From Legionella quinlivanii (GTDB taxonomy: Bacteria > Pseudomonadota > Gammaproteobacteria > Legionellales > Legionellaceae): a DNA stretch of 64,000 bases. The number at the start of each line of letters is the position of its first letter. Position 1 is the first letter of the stretch. Shown here in pieces: positions 43,085-52,372 of this stretch. Below the pieces are notes generated by a model. The model did no database searches and was not told where the DNA came from. It saw only the letters and a list, made by a program, of their open reading frames with translations. The translations under genes and the position numbers were made by a program. The stretch covers positions 173,501 through 237,500 of the forward strand of contig NZ_UGOX01000001.1 of the NCBI RefSeq assembly GCF_900461555.1. The letters are read 5' to 3'.

Positions 43085-43570
43085 ATGCCTTCTTTTGATA
43101 TAGTCTCTGAAATCAACCTGGTGGAGCTGCGTCACGCAGTCGATAATGCCATCAGGGAAATGGGAACCCGCTTTGATTTTCGCGGCGTAGAGTCCAGCAT
43201 CGATTTGAAAGAGCTAACCGTTACTCTAAAATCAGAGTCTGATTTTCAGGTTAGACAACTTGAAGATTTATTCCGTAATCACTGCACCAAACGTAATGTG
43301 AGTTTAGTCGGTGTGGAGATCGAAGATAAGCCCATTCATACCGGAAAAACCTATACGCTGAATATGAAGTTCAAGCAGGGAATTGATCAGCCTGCAGCGA
43401 AGGAGCTCATCAATCTTATCAAGGAGGCCAAGCTCAAAGTCCAAACGTCTATTCAGGGTGATAAAGTGCGGGTTAACGGCAAAAAACGCGATGATTTGCA
43501 GGAAGTAATTGCCTTATTGAAAAAGGAAAAAGTGCCTGTGGAATTACAGTTTGAAAATTTTCGAGATTAA
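43085..43570 (+). CDS. YajQ family nucleotide-binding protein
   Basis: A 161-aa soluble protein with the YajQ pattern: MPSFDIVSEINLVELRHAVD at the start, FDFRGVESSIDL, then VEDKPIHTGKTYTL-like and VRVNGKKRDDLQEVIALL. YajQ proteins bind nucleotides, including cyclic di-GMP in some species. It starts a short unit upstream of a long repeat-bearing gap. Confidence 0.9.
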   Translation: MPSFDIVSEINLVELRHAVDNAIREMGTRFDFRGVESSIDLKELTVTLKSESDFQVRQLEDLFRNHCTKRNVSLVGVEIEDKPIHTGKTYTLNMKFKQGIDQPAAKELINLIKEAKLKVQTSIQGDKVRVNGKKRDDLQEVIALLKKEKVPVELQFENFRD

Positions 43571-43669
43571 GATCCGATGGTCTGCACTTCCAGGCTCCCA
43601 AGTGCCTGTGCCCTGCACGCTTAATGTTTCCAATTAGCCTAAGTTTGTTTCGGCATAAGAATTTATGAT

Positions 43670-43912
43670 GTGGCGCCCCCTCGCCCGCGCAAGAAAACTG
43701 ATTAAAATCCAGTTGGTCATCGCGGGAGAGGGTCGGGGAGAGGGAATAATGCGATGACGGATAGGTGGCATTGAATATCTCCTGTTCCTATTTATTATTC
43801 TTGATTTGTGCTCTCATTCAAGCTGAAACTGATTTTTACCCTCTCCCCAACCCTCTCCCGCGAAAAACATACATATTCTGTTCGAATTTCTTCCGCGGGC
43901 GAGGGGGCTTCT
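43670..43912. repeat. Inverted repeat of GC-rich palindromes (gagggggc family)
   Basis: Arms gccccctcgcccgcg at about 43674 and ccgcgggcgagggggc at about 43894 face each other; between them lie gcgggagagggtcggggag and ctccccaaccctctcccgc. Together they form a nested inverted repeat of about 240 bp. The rest of 43571-44294 shows no convincing gene; short frames there overlap the repeat. Confidence 0.7.
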
Positions 43913-44294
43913 TCCTACACAATTGATCTTCTGGAGTCAAGGATAAAGCTTTATGTGCGGTACGTAGGTGAATGGGGAAGAAGGGCCCCATATATAGCCA
44001 CAATAAGCCATTACTTTAGCTTTTGATCATTATTATCGCGAACTGATTAATATTGGTCTATTATAAAACATATAGGTAATGACTTATCCTGGCTGAACCA
44101 AAATCAAGTGTAGGATAGGGAGATTGCAGTTGAAATGTGGTGTGCTCCTGGGGCAGCAGGTTGCCTAAAGCATTTCATAGATCGCCATAATAATGTTTTA
44201 GTTGCGGCTCAGAGACTCAGGAGAGCCATTGCCTGTATCACTTATTGGATAGTGCATTGTAACGCACCAACGACAGCCTCTCCGAAGATCTCAA

Positions 44295-44780
44295 TTATTT
44301 TCGTTTATATCGGTAAAAACTCATTGAATAAGCATTTTTTTCATCTTGCTCATGCTGCGCAATTTTCTCACAACTCCATTCTTCCTGATTGAGTGTTGGA
44401 AAAAACACATCTGCGTCAAAGCGATGATGAATCTGCGTCAAATAAATCTGCTGCGCCTGCGGCAGGATTTGCTGATAAATACTGGCGCCCCCGATGATCA
44501 TTACTTCTGGTGCCGCATCAGCAAGTTTCAGCGCCTCTTCCAGAGAGTGAGCCACCTCAATCTCTGCTGCGGAAAAAGACGAGCGGCTAACCACAATGTT
44601 TTGACGGCCTGGAAGCGCTTTTCCGATTGAAGCAAAAGTTTTTCGTCCCATGATAATGGGTTTACCTAAAGTCATTTGCTTGAAAAATTTCAGATCAGCC
44701 GGTAGATGACAGAGCAGCTGATTGTTCTTACCCAGTCCCTGGGCTTCGTCAACGGCTGCAATTAAGCTAATTAGTTTCAT
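44295..44780 (-). CDS. folA: Dihydrofolate reductase
   Basis: A 161-aa DHFR reducing dihydrofolate with NADPH. It has the start SLIAAVDEAQGLGKNNQLLC, the catalytic acid region HLPADLKFFKQMT, and GRKTFASIG, IIGGASIY and TQIHHRFDADVFFP in family order. The ATG at 44780 (MKLISLIAAVD) overlaps the pdxA stop by 14 bp, so translation may be coupled. The longer frame to 44882 lies within pdxA and is not used. Confidence 0.95.
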   Translation of the reverse strand: MKLISLIAAVDEAQGLGKNNQLLCHLPADLKFFKQMTLGKPIIMGRKTFASIGKALPGRQNIVVSRSSFSAAEIEVAHSLEEALKLADAAPEVMIIGGASIYQQILPQAQQIYLTQIHHRFDADVFFPTLNQEEWSCEKIAQHEQDEKNAYSMSFYRYKRK

Positions 44781-45747
44781 ATGTTGCTCTATGTTGGGCC
44801 ATGGCCAATGCGGTTTTAACAGCCGCAAGCAGACTACCGCAAGCCGCTTTGCCTGTGCCTGCCAATTCCAGCGCCGTTCCATGATCTACCGAGGTGCGGA
44901 TAATCGGCAGGCCCAGACTAATATTCACCGCATCACCAAAGCCTGCATATTTAAGCACCGGTAAGCCCTGATCATGATACATGACGACAAAGGCATCTGC
45001 CTTGTGATGAGGAGTAAACATTGTGTCTGCTGGAAAGGGGCCGTGAACCGCAATGCCTTCGGCCTGCAATTGTTGCAGTGCAGGAATAATCACGTCGATT
45101 TCTTCGCGGCCCAGATAGCCGCTTTCACCGGCATGGGGATTTAAACCTGCCACTGTAATTTGGGGATTGCGAATCCCGAAATCAGTGTGCAGCGACTGGT
45201 GCAATTGCCGAATCACGGATTGTATAAGCGGCCCATCGATCACGTCAGCCACTGCGCGCAGCGGTAAATGCGTAGTAACCAAGGCAACGCGCATCGCTTC
45301 ACAAGCCAACATCATTACCACGGTATCCGCTTTGCAGCGCTCGGCCAAAAACTCGGTATGCCCTGTAAATGGAATACCGGCCTGGTTAATAATGGCTTTA
45401 TGCACGGGAGCGGTCACCAAGGCTGCAAATTCATCGGCAAGACAGGCGTCTATGCCTTCCGAGAGCATCTGAATGACCATTGGCGCGTTTTGCGCATTAA
45501 GCTTACCAGGGGTTACTTTCTTTGCACAGGAAAATGGCAATATCTGGAGACAGCCTTGGCGGGGGCTGAATGTAGTACTGCGGCGAAACTCTTTCAATTC
45601 CACCGCAAGATTTAACTGACGGGCGCGCTCGGCTAAAACATCGGGATCGCCCGCGATCACCACCGGATATTCTTCCTCTGCTAAAGCGAGGCAAATATCC
45701 GGCCCGATGCCGGCAGGTTCACCACTGCTAAGCAGCAGAGGCTTCAT
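44767..45747 (-). CDS. pdxA: 4-hydroxythreonine-4-phosphate dehydrogenase
   Basis: A 326-aa PdxA of pyridoxal-phosphate synthesis. Metal-binding His residues are in TAPVHKAIINQAGIPFTGHT, and a Pro-Ala-His-like VVMYHDQGLPVLKY gives the last metal ligand; the N-terminal GEPAGIGPDI is the family signature. It overlaps surA by 4 bp upstream and folA by 14 bp downstream. In E. coli the same order has ksgA, apaG and apaH between pdxA and folA; these are missing here. Confidence 0.95.
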   Translation of the reverse strand: MKPLLLSSGEPAGIGPDICLALAEEEYPVVIAGDPDVLAERARQLNLAVELKEFRRSTTFSPRQGCLQILPFSCAKKVTPGKLNAQNAPMVIQMLSEGIDACLADEFAALVTAPVHKAIINQAGIPFTGHTEFLAERCKADTVVMMLACEAMRVALVTTHLPLRAVADVIDGPLIQSVIRQLHQSLHTDFGIRNPQITVAGLNPHAGESGYLGREEIDVIIPALQQLQAEGIAVHGPFPADTMFTPHHKADAFVVMYHDQGLPVLKYAGFGDAVNISLGLPIIRTSVDHGTALELAGTGKAACGSLLAAVKTALAMAQHRATYETN

Positions 45748-47033
45748 GCCAATTCCTTATCCATAATTTTGATATAGGCATCGGTGCGTAAATGCTGCTG
45801 CCAATTCTGTACGGCTTCAGTAAATTTCTTCTGCTGCAGGAATTGTCGAACCTGTTGTCTTTGATATGAGGCGGAATCATCCACTTTTTTCCGCTCAAGC
45901 ACCTCGATTAAATGCCAGCCAAAGACTGATTTTACCGGTTTGCTGACCTTATGCAGCGGCAAGCCGTCCATTGCCTTTTCAAATTCAGGAACTAACTCTC
46001 CTGGAGTGACCCAGCCCAGGTCTCCCCCTTTAACCGCGCTGGCGGCATCCAGAGAGTACTGTTTGGCCAGCAGGGCAAAGTCTTTCCCGGATTTGATTTG
46101 CTGATAGAGATTATTAGCTTGCCGGCTGGCTTCAGCAGGAGTCAGACTGGAGTCGGATTTAAGCAGAATATGACGAACATGGGTTTTTACCACTTCATGC
46201 TTACCATTATCGCCGCCAATGGCTGTGAGCTTAATTAACTGATAACCATTTCCGGTGCGAATCGGGCCGGCAATCTGGCCTGCTTTCATTTTAGTTACTT
46301 CGCTGACAAATACATCTGGTAATTCCGCTAAATGACGCTCACCCAGATCACCGCCCTCTAATGCAAATTCCCCACTGGATTCGGCAATGGCAATCTGGCT
46401 GAAGTCAGCGCCCTGGCGAAGTTTTTTCAGAAGATCCCTGGCTTTTTTCTCAGCACTTTTTAATTGATCGGTGGTGGGTTCTTCAGGTAAGGGAATCACA
46501 ATATTTTGCAGATGATAAGTCAATTGGCTTTTATCCTGCTGATAAGAGGTTTTCAGGAAATCCTCTACCTGCTGATTGGTGATGTTAAGATCCCGGCCAA
46601 CCGCTTTTTGCTGCAGTCTCCCCAAAAGAATTTCCTTGCGAATATTTTCGCGATAGTTATTCCAGCTTAAGCCCTGATTTTCTACTGCCTCGCGCAAGTC
46701 GGTCAGGGAAATATGATTGGTTTCAGCAATCTTGGAAATCGCTTCATTAAGCTCTGAATTATCAATGCTGATATCATTTTGCTTTGCTAATTGCAGCTGT
46801 AAATCCACATCAATCAGATGCTGCAAAACCTGTTTACGCAATACCTTGTCGGAAGGAACCTGCATATTTTTGGCTTCGTACTGCTTTTTTAGAATACTGA
46901 CCTGCTGATTCAATTCACTGGAAGTAATGACGCCATCGTTAACCACGGCGACCACTCTATCCAATGGCTCAGCAAACAGTGTGGGTGCACAAAAGGATAT
47001 CAGCAGACTCAATACTGCGAAACGTTTAAACAT
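45744..47033 (-). CDS. surA: Periplasmic peptidyl-prolyl isomerase/chaperone SurA
   Basis: A 429-aa periplasmic chaperone. The start at 47033 (MFKRFAVLSLLISFCAPTLFA) has a gaggaagcc ribosome site; the longer frame to 47048 has none. The signal peptide is followed by the N-terminal chaperone helices (VVNDGVITSSELNQQV), then two parvulin domains around residues 165-265 and 280-375 with the conserved QLIKLTAIGG and GWHLIEVLERK ends. SurA delivers outer-membrane proteins, LptD foremost, which is encoded just upstream (about 85 bp). Confidence 0.95.
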   Translation of the reverse strand: MFKRFAVLSLLISFCAPTLFAEPLDRVVAVVNDGVITSSELNQQVSILKKQYEAKNMQVPSDKVLRKQVLQHLIDVDLQLQLAKQNDISIDNSELNEAISKIAETNHISLTDLREAVENQGLSWNNYRENIRKEILLGRLQQKAVGRDLNITNQQVEDFLKTSYQQDKSQLTYHLQNIVIPLPEEPTTDQLKSAEKKARDLLKKLRQGADFSQIAIAESSGEFALEGGDLGERHLAELPDVFVSEVTKMKAGQIAGPIRTGNGYQLIKLTAIGGDNGKHEVVKTHVRHILLKSDSSLTPAEASRQANNLYQQIKSGKDFALLAKQYSLDAASAVKGGDLGWVTPGELVPEFEKAMDGLPLHKVSKPVKSVFGWHLIEVLERKKVDDSASYQRQQVRQFLQQKKFTEAVQNWQQHLRTDAYIKIMDKELA

Positions 47034-47118
47034 GCCTGGCTTCCTCATTTTATTTTTTCTGCGATTTTGGGTTATTTTTAAACAAAATACAAGTCGTAAT
47101 CAATATTATACAAATCAA

Positions 47119-49644
47119 TTAGTAACGATGAAAACTGTCCCGATAACCCGGAATATAAGTATGAATAATGGTCGCAGGATCACTATTCCCCACTGAACCC
47201 AAGCCTTTTAGCAAGAGTTGCAGATACACATTATCATTATATTGGGGCCGCGCAGCCTGGCTTAGACTCTTGAACGCGCGTCCTCCTACGAGCCTGACTG
47301 CCCAGCAGCAATTGTCATATTGAATGCCCATAAAAGTCATCATGTCATAGCGTTTGCTGATATTGTAACTGAAAGCACCTAATGTACTCCATGCGTCATT
47401 AATTGGCCAGGCAAACGAGGCCGAGGCCTGGTGCAGCGCATTTTTCTGCAGAGGTATTTCAGAAAGCTCCACTATATCGCCATTAACCAGATAGGTATAT
47501 CCCAGCGTTATAATTTTATTGACTTCGGGCTGGTAATGAAAATTAATATTGCCATTGTCAGTCGAGCGAGTATGCGGATCCCAGACATAGTCACCGGTGA
47601 CTACCCAGGAGGGGTTCAACCGATACAAGGCTCGAGAGGCAATCGGCGAGTAATCTGTTGTGGGCGATAGATAACCCAGAGTGTAAGGTACATCTTTGCA
47701 ATAGCCGGTGGGTGACTGACAAAGCTGAACTCTGCGATTGGCAAAATAACGCGATTGCCCAATGGTAAAACTGGCTTTTTCGGCCCCTGTTTCATCAGAA
47801 AGAAAACGGGAGGTCACCGCATAGGATAATTGATTGGTATCGCCAATGCGATCATAACCCGAAAAGCGGTTGGTTCTGAACAATTGATCGGCATTGAAAA
47901 TAGTATAGGCCGAATCATAGACCGGTATTTCAGTCTGATTATGAAAGGGAACATAGAGGTAAAACAGACGAGGTTCCAGCGTTTGATTAAATGCCTGGCC
48001 GAACAGACTGCTTGAGCGATCAAAATAAAGACCACTGTCCAGGTAATAACGGGGGGTTGTATTGTTAAAATCCCGGTTGATATCGCTGTAATAACGCCGT
48101 ACATCATAGTAATTTTCCACCAGCTCGATATTCGGAGTGATATAGCCCCAAGGTCGAAGCTGCGGGAAAGACAATATAGGGTTGAAGTAATAGCGCGGCC
48201 CTTCCGGCTGGTAATACAAACTGTTCGGCCAGTCAAAATTGTCGAATTGACCATGCAGACTCAAATTGCCGTTAAAGGGTAAATCCTCATAAACGCCATG
48301 AGCCAGCAACTGAGGTAAACGCTGATAAATATCAGCAATTCGGGATTCGTTGATTGGCTGCAGAGTCTGATAGCTTTGCAGCAAACCGCGAAACAGCCAG
48401 TGTTCCGTTGTATAATCCAGTTCGCCTTCACGTAAAAGCTGCCGCTCGGTTAGCACAGCAAGATTACTGCTGAAATCCTGCAGATAATAATCATCCGAGA
48501 CTTGCTGATAATTAATTCGCAGATTCAGATTCGGATTGATGCGGGTCACATCAAAGAATTGCATCGACCAGCGATCTTTTGATAAACCGCGCAACTCAGG
48601 AAAATCCAGTTGATTGTCATGTAAAAAATCAGCATAGGCACGGTCATGCGGTAAAAAACGACCATTGATGTTTCCACTGGAGTTTTCAGTAAGATAACGG
48701 AATTGCCCGCCCATCATTAGCCCGCGCCTAGTATACAAATGAGGGATGATGGTGGCGTCATAATTCGGGGCCATATTCCAGTAATAAGGCAGTGAGAAAT
48801 CAAAGCCGCCTACATTTGAATAGCCCTTGGTTGGGATTAAAAAACCTGATTTTCGGTCTTTAGAAGTGGGAAAACTTAAATAGGGAGTATAAAGAACAGG
48901 TACACGCCGGATTAAAAGCTGGGCATTGCGAGCGACCCCCATTTTCTCAGAGTCATCCAGGGTGATTTTTTCAGCGCGTATTTCCCAGGCTCTATCCTGT
49001 GGAGCACAGGTGCTGTAAGTCGCTTTATTCAGAAAATAATCTTTGTTCGCAAAGCGCTCTATGAGGCTTGCTCGTCCCCAGGCTGGCAGAATCGAACCCT
49101 GTTTCCGCGTATTAAAACGGTAAATAACATCTTCCGCCTTACCTGACTTGTCCTGCATATTAATGGTGACTTTGCGGGCGACCATCAACCGGCCTGGTTC
49201 GAGATAGCGGACATTGCCTAATAACTCAACATGGGTAATTTCATTGGTTTTGTCATCTCGATACACATAAGCCGTTTGGGCATTAACAATGCGCTCATTC
49301 TGCTGAACGGTCACATCCCCCGATAAGGTAGAACGGCCCTCGCGGTAAAAGGATACATTATCCGCCTGCAGACGAATTTCATCCTCGTCTAATGGCGGTA
49401 TGCTTATTTCTGTGTAGTTGCCGCGGCAAACCGGAACTGCGGCATTGGTTTGCCAATTGAGACAGCGCGCAAATAAAGCACGATTGTAGTCGTTATCTTC
49501 CATATTGGGTTTGATAACACAAGCTTGCACAGGCTCGATGATGGCAGTTTCCGCATTGACGCTCCGGAAATAAAACAGGCTGGCCGAAACCGCAGCCAAT
49601 AGACTACCTGCGCAAAACGCGCGCGAAATCGTTTTGCTGTTCAT
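47119..49644 (-). CDS. lptD: LPS-assembly protein LptD
   Basis: An 841-aa outer-membrane protein. The start at 49644 begins a signal peptide (MNSKTISRAFCAGSLLAAVS) ending near NAE. The N-terminal LptA-like domain carries DEDEIRLQADNVSFYREGRS and repeated beta-jellyroll strands; the C-terminal half is a large beta-barrel rich in aromatic strands ending in an aromatic residue. The paired Cys in NCCWAVR correspond to the C724-C725 pair of E. coli, needed for inter-domain disulfides, with two N-terminal Cys as partners. LptD/E inserts LPS in the outer leaflet. Confidence 0.96.
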   Translation of the reverse strand: MNSKTISRAFCAGSLLAAVSASLFYFRSVNAETAIIEPVQACVIKPNMEDNDYNRALFARCLNWQTNAAVPVCRGNYTEISIPPLDEDEIRLQADNVSFYREGRSTLSGDVTVQQNERIVNAQTAYVYRDDKTNEITHVELLGNVRYLEPGRLMVARKVTINMQDKSGKAEDVIYRFNTRKQGSILPAWGRASLIERFANKDYFLNKATYSTCAPQDRAWEIRAEKITLDDSEKMGVARNAQLLIRRVPVLYTPYLSFPTSKDRKSGFLIPTKGYSNVGGFDFSLPYYWNMAPNYDATIIPHLYTRRGLMMGGQFRYLTENSSGNINGRFLPHDRAYADFLHDNQLDFPELRGLSKDRWSMQFFDVTRINPNLNLRINYQQVSDDYYLQDFSSNLAVLTERQLLREGELDYTTEHWLFRGLLQSYQTLQPINESRIADIYQRLPQLLAHGVYEDLPFNGNLSLHGQFDNFDWPNSLYYQPEGPRYYFNPILSFPQLRPWGYITPNIELVENYYDVRRYYSDINRDFNNTTPRYYLDSGLYFDRSSSLFGQAFNQTLEPRLFYLYVPFHNQTEIPVYDSAYTIFNADQLFRTNRFSGYDRIGDTNQLSYAVTSRFLSDETGAEKASFTIGQSRYFANRRVQLCQSPTGYCKDVPYTLGYLSPTTDYSPIASRALYRLNPSWVVTGDYVWDPHTRSTDNGNINFHYQPEVNKIITLGYTYLVNGDIVELSEIPLQKNALHQASASFAWPINDAWSTLGAFSYNISKRYDMMTFMGIQYDNCCWAVRLVGGRAFKSLSQAARPQYNDNVYLQLLLKGLGSVGNSDPATIIHTYIPGYRDSFHRY

Positions 49645-49776
49645 TGATAGGATCTTCTGATAAAACCTGATTTTCACCGTCACCAAAATACCTTATGATC
49701 CACGAGCACAAAGTGCACAACATTTTAATGATTGCTGATGATTCAGCAGTCTATGAACAAGGTTTTGGAGTATAGC

Positions 49777-50745
49777 ATGCAAGAACGGGAAAACGCACTG
49801 CACAATTGGTTAAAACCCTGGGTAGGCGAAGCGTATCAAATCAAGCCACTGACTGGCGATGCCAGTTTCAGGCGTTATTTCCGGATTGAATATGCCAATT
49901 TCAAAGGGATCATTATGGATGCTCCCCCTGAAAGGGAAAAAATCGATTCCTTTCTGGCTATTGCCGAGTTATTAAACCATCATGGTTTGCGTTCTCCCGA
50001 GATATACAGAGCAGATGAGATGCTGGGCTTTATTGTGCTGGAGGATTTCGGCGACCAGTTGCTTCTGGCCCATTTGCAGGCAGACACTGTGGATGACTGG
50101 TATGCTGTGGCGATTGATAACCTATTACGTTTACAGCAATGTACTGTTGGCAAACTACCGGTATTTAATACTGGCTTTATGCTTCAGGAGCTGTCTCTGT
50201 TTAAGGAATGGTTTGTTGATGCCTATTTGAAACTGACGCTTGACGAGTCGGAACAACGTCTGTTAGCGAATACCTTTGACTGGCTGGTGGACCAGTTATC
50301 AGCTCAGCCGCAAACCATGATTCATCGCGATTTTCATTCACGTAATCTGATGATTCTGAGTGACAGGCCAAAAGTATTGGGCCTGATCGATTTTCAGGAT
50401 GCCATGAAAGGCCCTTGCACCTATGATTTGGTTTCTTTATTAAAAGATTGTTATATTCAATGGCCCAGAGAGCGTGTTCATGAATGGGTCAAATGTTTCT
50501 ATGATCAGTCCACGCTTACGGAAGAGATGAGTCTCAAAGAGTTTCAGCGTGCATTTGATTTATGTGGTTTGCAAAGGCATTTGAAAGTGCTTGGTGTTTT
50601 CTCAAGGCTTTATTTGCGCGATAATAAACCGGGTTACTTAAAAGATTTGCCATTAACTCTTCATTATGTACTTGATTGTCTTGAGAGTTATGAGGAATTG
50701 AAACCATTCTATCAATTTATTCAACGAAGGATCCATTTGCCATGA
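49777..50745 (+). CDS. amgK: Amino-sugar kinase of cell-wall recycling (AmgK-like)
   Basis: A 322-aa aminoglycoside-phosphotransferase-fold kinase. The catalytic loop is MIHRDFHSRNLMI, and the metal-binding LGLIDFQDAMKGP follows as in the family. It probably phosphorylates MurNAc or GlcNAc at C1. The pairing with murU and divergence from lptD is the same as in Pseudomonas, where AmgK-MurU bypass the E. coli route. The ATG at 49777 (MQERENALHNW) has tggag upstream. Its stop overlaps the murU start by 4 bp. Confidence 0.88.
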   Translation: MQERENALHNWLKPWVGEAYQIKPLTGDASFRRYFRIEYANFKGIIMDAPPEREKIDSFLAIAELLNHHGLRSPEIYRADEMLGFIVLEDFGDQLLLAHLQADTVDDWYAVAIDNLLRLQQCTVGKLPVFNTGFMLQELSLFKEWFVDAYLKLTLDESEQRLLANTFDWLVDQLSAQPQTMIHRDFHSRNLMILSDRPKVLGLIDFQDAMKGPCTYDLVSLLKDCYIQWPRERVHEWVKCFYDQSTLTEEMSLKEFQRAFDLCGLQRHLKVLGVFSRLYLRDNKPGYLKDLPLTLHYVLDCLESYEELKPFYQFIQRRIHLP

Positions 50746-51410
50746 AAACTGCGATGATTTTGGCGGCAGGAAGAGGAGAGCGGCTAAAACCCCTTACTAA
50801 AACCTGCCCCAAAGCAATGTGCCGTGTTCAGGGCATGCCTTTAATCGAGCATCATGTTAACAATCTGGCCTCTGCGGGTTTTGAGAAAATTATTGTCAAC
50901 CACGCCTATCTTGGAAGTCAAATTCGACATCACCTGCAAGATGGCAGCCGTTGGGGGGTGGATATTCACTATTCCCCTGAGCCGCCCGGGGGGCTGGAGA
51001 CAGGCGGAGGTATTATCAATGCCTTGCCATTATTGGGTAATGCGCCATTTCTTACTGTGAACGCCGATATATTTACTGATTATGATTTTTCAAATATCCA
51101 GTTACCGAAGAGATCCCTTGCACATCTGGTTCTGGTTGACAATCCTTCTCATAACAGTAAAGGGGATTTCGGCCTGAATGAATACCGAAAAGTAAGTAAT
51201 GAAGATAAAAAATACACCTATTCAGGAATTGCCTGTTACCATCCGCAGTTTTTCAACCATTATCAGCCTGGTCGTTTTTCAGTGACTCCTCTTTGGCGAG
51301 AGACTGCTGCGAAAGGCCTAATCAGCGGCGAGCATTATGCCGGCAGCTGGATAGACATAGGCTCTCTCGAACGATGGCATTTAGCTAATTACAGAATTCC
51401 CTTAATTTAA
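50742..51410 (+). CDS. murU: MurNAc-1-phosphate uridylyltransferase (MurU-like)
   Basis: A 222-aa nucleotidyltransferase. The N-terminal ILAAGRGERLKPLTKTCPKA is the sugar-nucleotide signature with its GxG..xR...K residues, VNADIFTDYDFSN supplies the metal-binding Asp, and the GLETGGGIINAL region binds the sugar. It would convert MurNAc-1-phosphate to UDP-MurNAc, after AmgK. Translationally coupled to amgK by a 4-bp overlap. Confidence 0.88.
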   Translation: MKTAMILAAGRGERLKPLTKTCPKAMCRVQGMPLIEHHVNNLASAGFEKIIVNHAYLGSQIRHHLQDGSRWGVDIHYSPEPPGGLETGGGIINALPLLGNAPFLTVNADIFTDYDFSNIQLPKRSLAHLVLVDNPSHNSKGDFGLNEYRKVSNEDKKYTYSGIACYHPQFFNHYQPGRFSVTPLWRETAAKGLISGEHYAGSWIDIGSLERWHLANYRIPLI

Positions 51411-51459
51411 TGTCAGTGAGATTAAGGTGAGATTGATTAAAGCCTCTCCCAAGCTGACG

Positions 51460-52239
51460 CTAAGCCCCCATGCCTGAACCTGAGGTAGGTGCTTCCGGTT
51501 CCTGCTCTTGTCTCTGTTGTGCTTGTGCGGCTTGCTGGGCTTCGGCGCGTTTCTCCGGATAGCGATGCTGCGATACATTGATGTCAACGCCTTTTGAGGA
51601 GAGGGTCTTCTGAAAGCCCTGTTCCCGATCATTAATCATTTGTCCCAGTTTAACCGGATCGGCTTTGACTGGATTTCCCGCGGAGTCTTTTTTAATCTGC
51701 CCACTCTGATCACATTCATAAATCATACTTCCCTTGCTCACCATATTCCTTTCAGCAAGCCAGGCATTAAGGGCTTTGTCCAGCGCATCCAGTAAAGGCT
51801 CTCCTTTTTGGATAAGATCACCGTTCATTGAAAAGCCGCGCAATATTTTAGTTTGATCATTCAGCGCAAAATCGAGTTTGACGCTGCCCTTGGCTAGGCC
51901 CTTTATCGATTCAATGGCTGCTTCAGCGAGATTATGCTGCAGATTCTGAAAGTCAGAACGTACAGGCCCGTCACCAGATTGCGGTGAGGGTCTATCTCTT
52001 TGCATTTCCACGTTTTGGCGATATTCTTCAAGCGATTTAAGCATGGTTTGTGCATCAGCCAGTTTACCCACCGCAATCATTTTTTTAGTGGCTTGATCTA
52101 CCAGATATCTTGCTGCTTCGGGCGTTGAGGCTACCTCGCCGGCTTGCTTGATTGCTTTGAAATAGGGCATATTCTCGGCAACTGTACTGCCTCTTTTGGT
52201 AGTTTTCAGCATGTCATTTAACTCACAGATAGGATGCAT
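51460..52239 (-). CDS. Orphan 259-aa soluble protein
   Basis: No family recognised. A polar helical protein: a Lys/Gln-rich N-terminal half with AARYLVDQATKKMIAVGKLA, a middle region with KGLAKGSVKLDFALNDQTK, then a Gln/Glu/Ala-rich C-terminal run ending in SGSGMGA. The start at 52239 is an ATG with little ribosome-site support; internal MLKTTKRGS (residue 10) is an alternative. The Gln/Glu-rich C terminus resembles secreted substrates in this genus, but this is weak. Confidence 0.55.
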   Translation of the reverse strand: MHPICELNDMLKTTKRGSTVAENMPYFKAIKQAGEVASTPEAARYLVDQATKKMIAVGKLADAQTMLKSLEEYRQNVEMQRDRPSPQSGDGPVRSDFQNLQHNLAEAAIESIKGLAKGSVKLDFALNDQTKILRGFSMNGDLIQKGEPLLDALDKALNAWLAERNMVSKGSMIYECDQSGQIKKDSAGNPVKADPVKLGQMINDREQGFQKTLSSKGVDINVSQHRYPEKRAEAQQAAQAQQRQEQEPEAPTSGSGMGA

Positions 52240-52372
52240 TCGTAATTGCTTGCCAGCCTTTTTTCTTTGGCGAGCAAGCAGTTACATTTGTCAAAAATAT
52301 AACAAAGTATAGCAAAAGAGTAACAGAGTCGATTGATTAAAATAAGTTCCTCGATTGTTAAAGAATAGTAAA

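Noticed and set aside
43808..44026. 72-aa frame in the gap after yajQ
   Set aside because: It runs through the gagggggc inverted repeat and has no family features.
44135..44392. 85-aa frame on the plus strand before folA
   Set aside because: It overlaps the 3' end of folA in antisense and shows no recognisable protein pattern; a relic gene is possible but not supportable.
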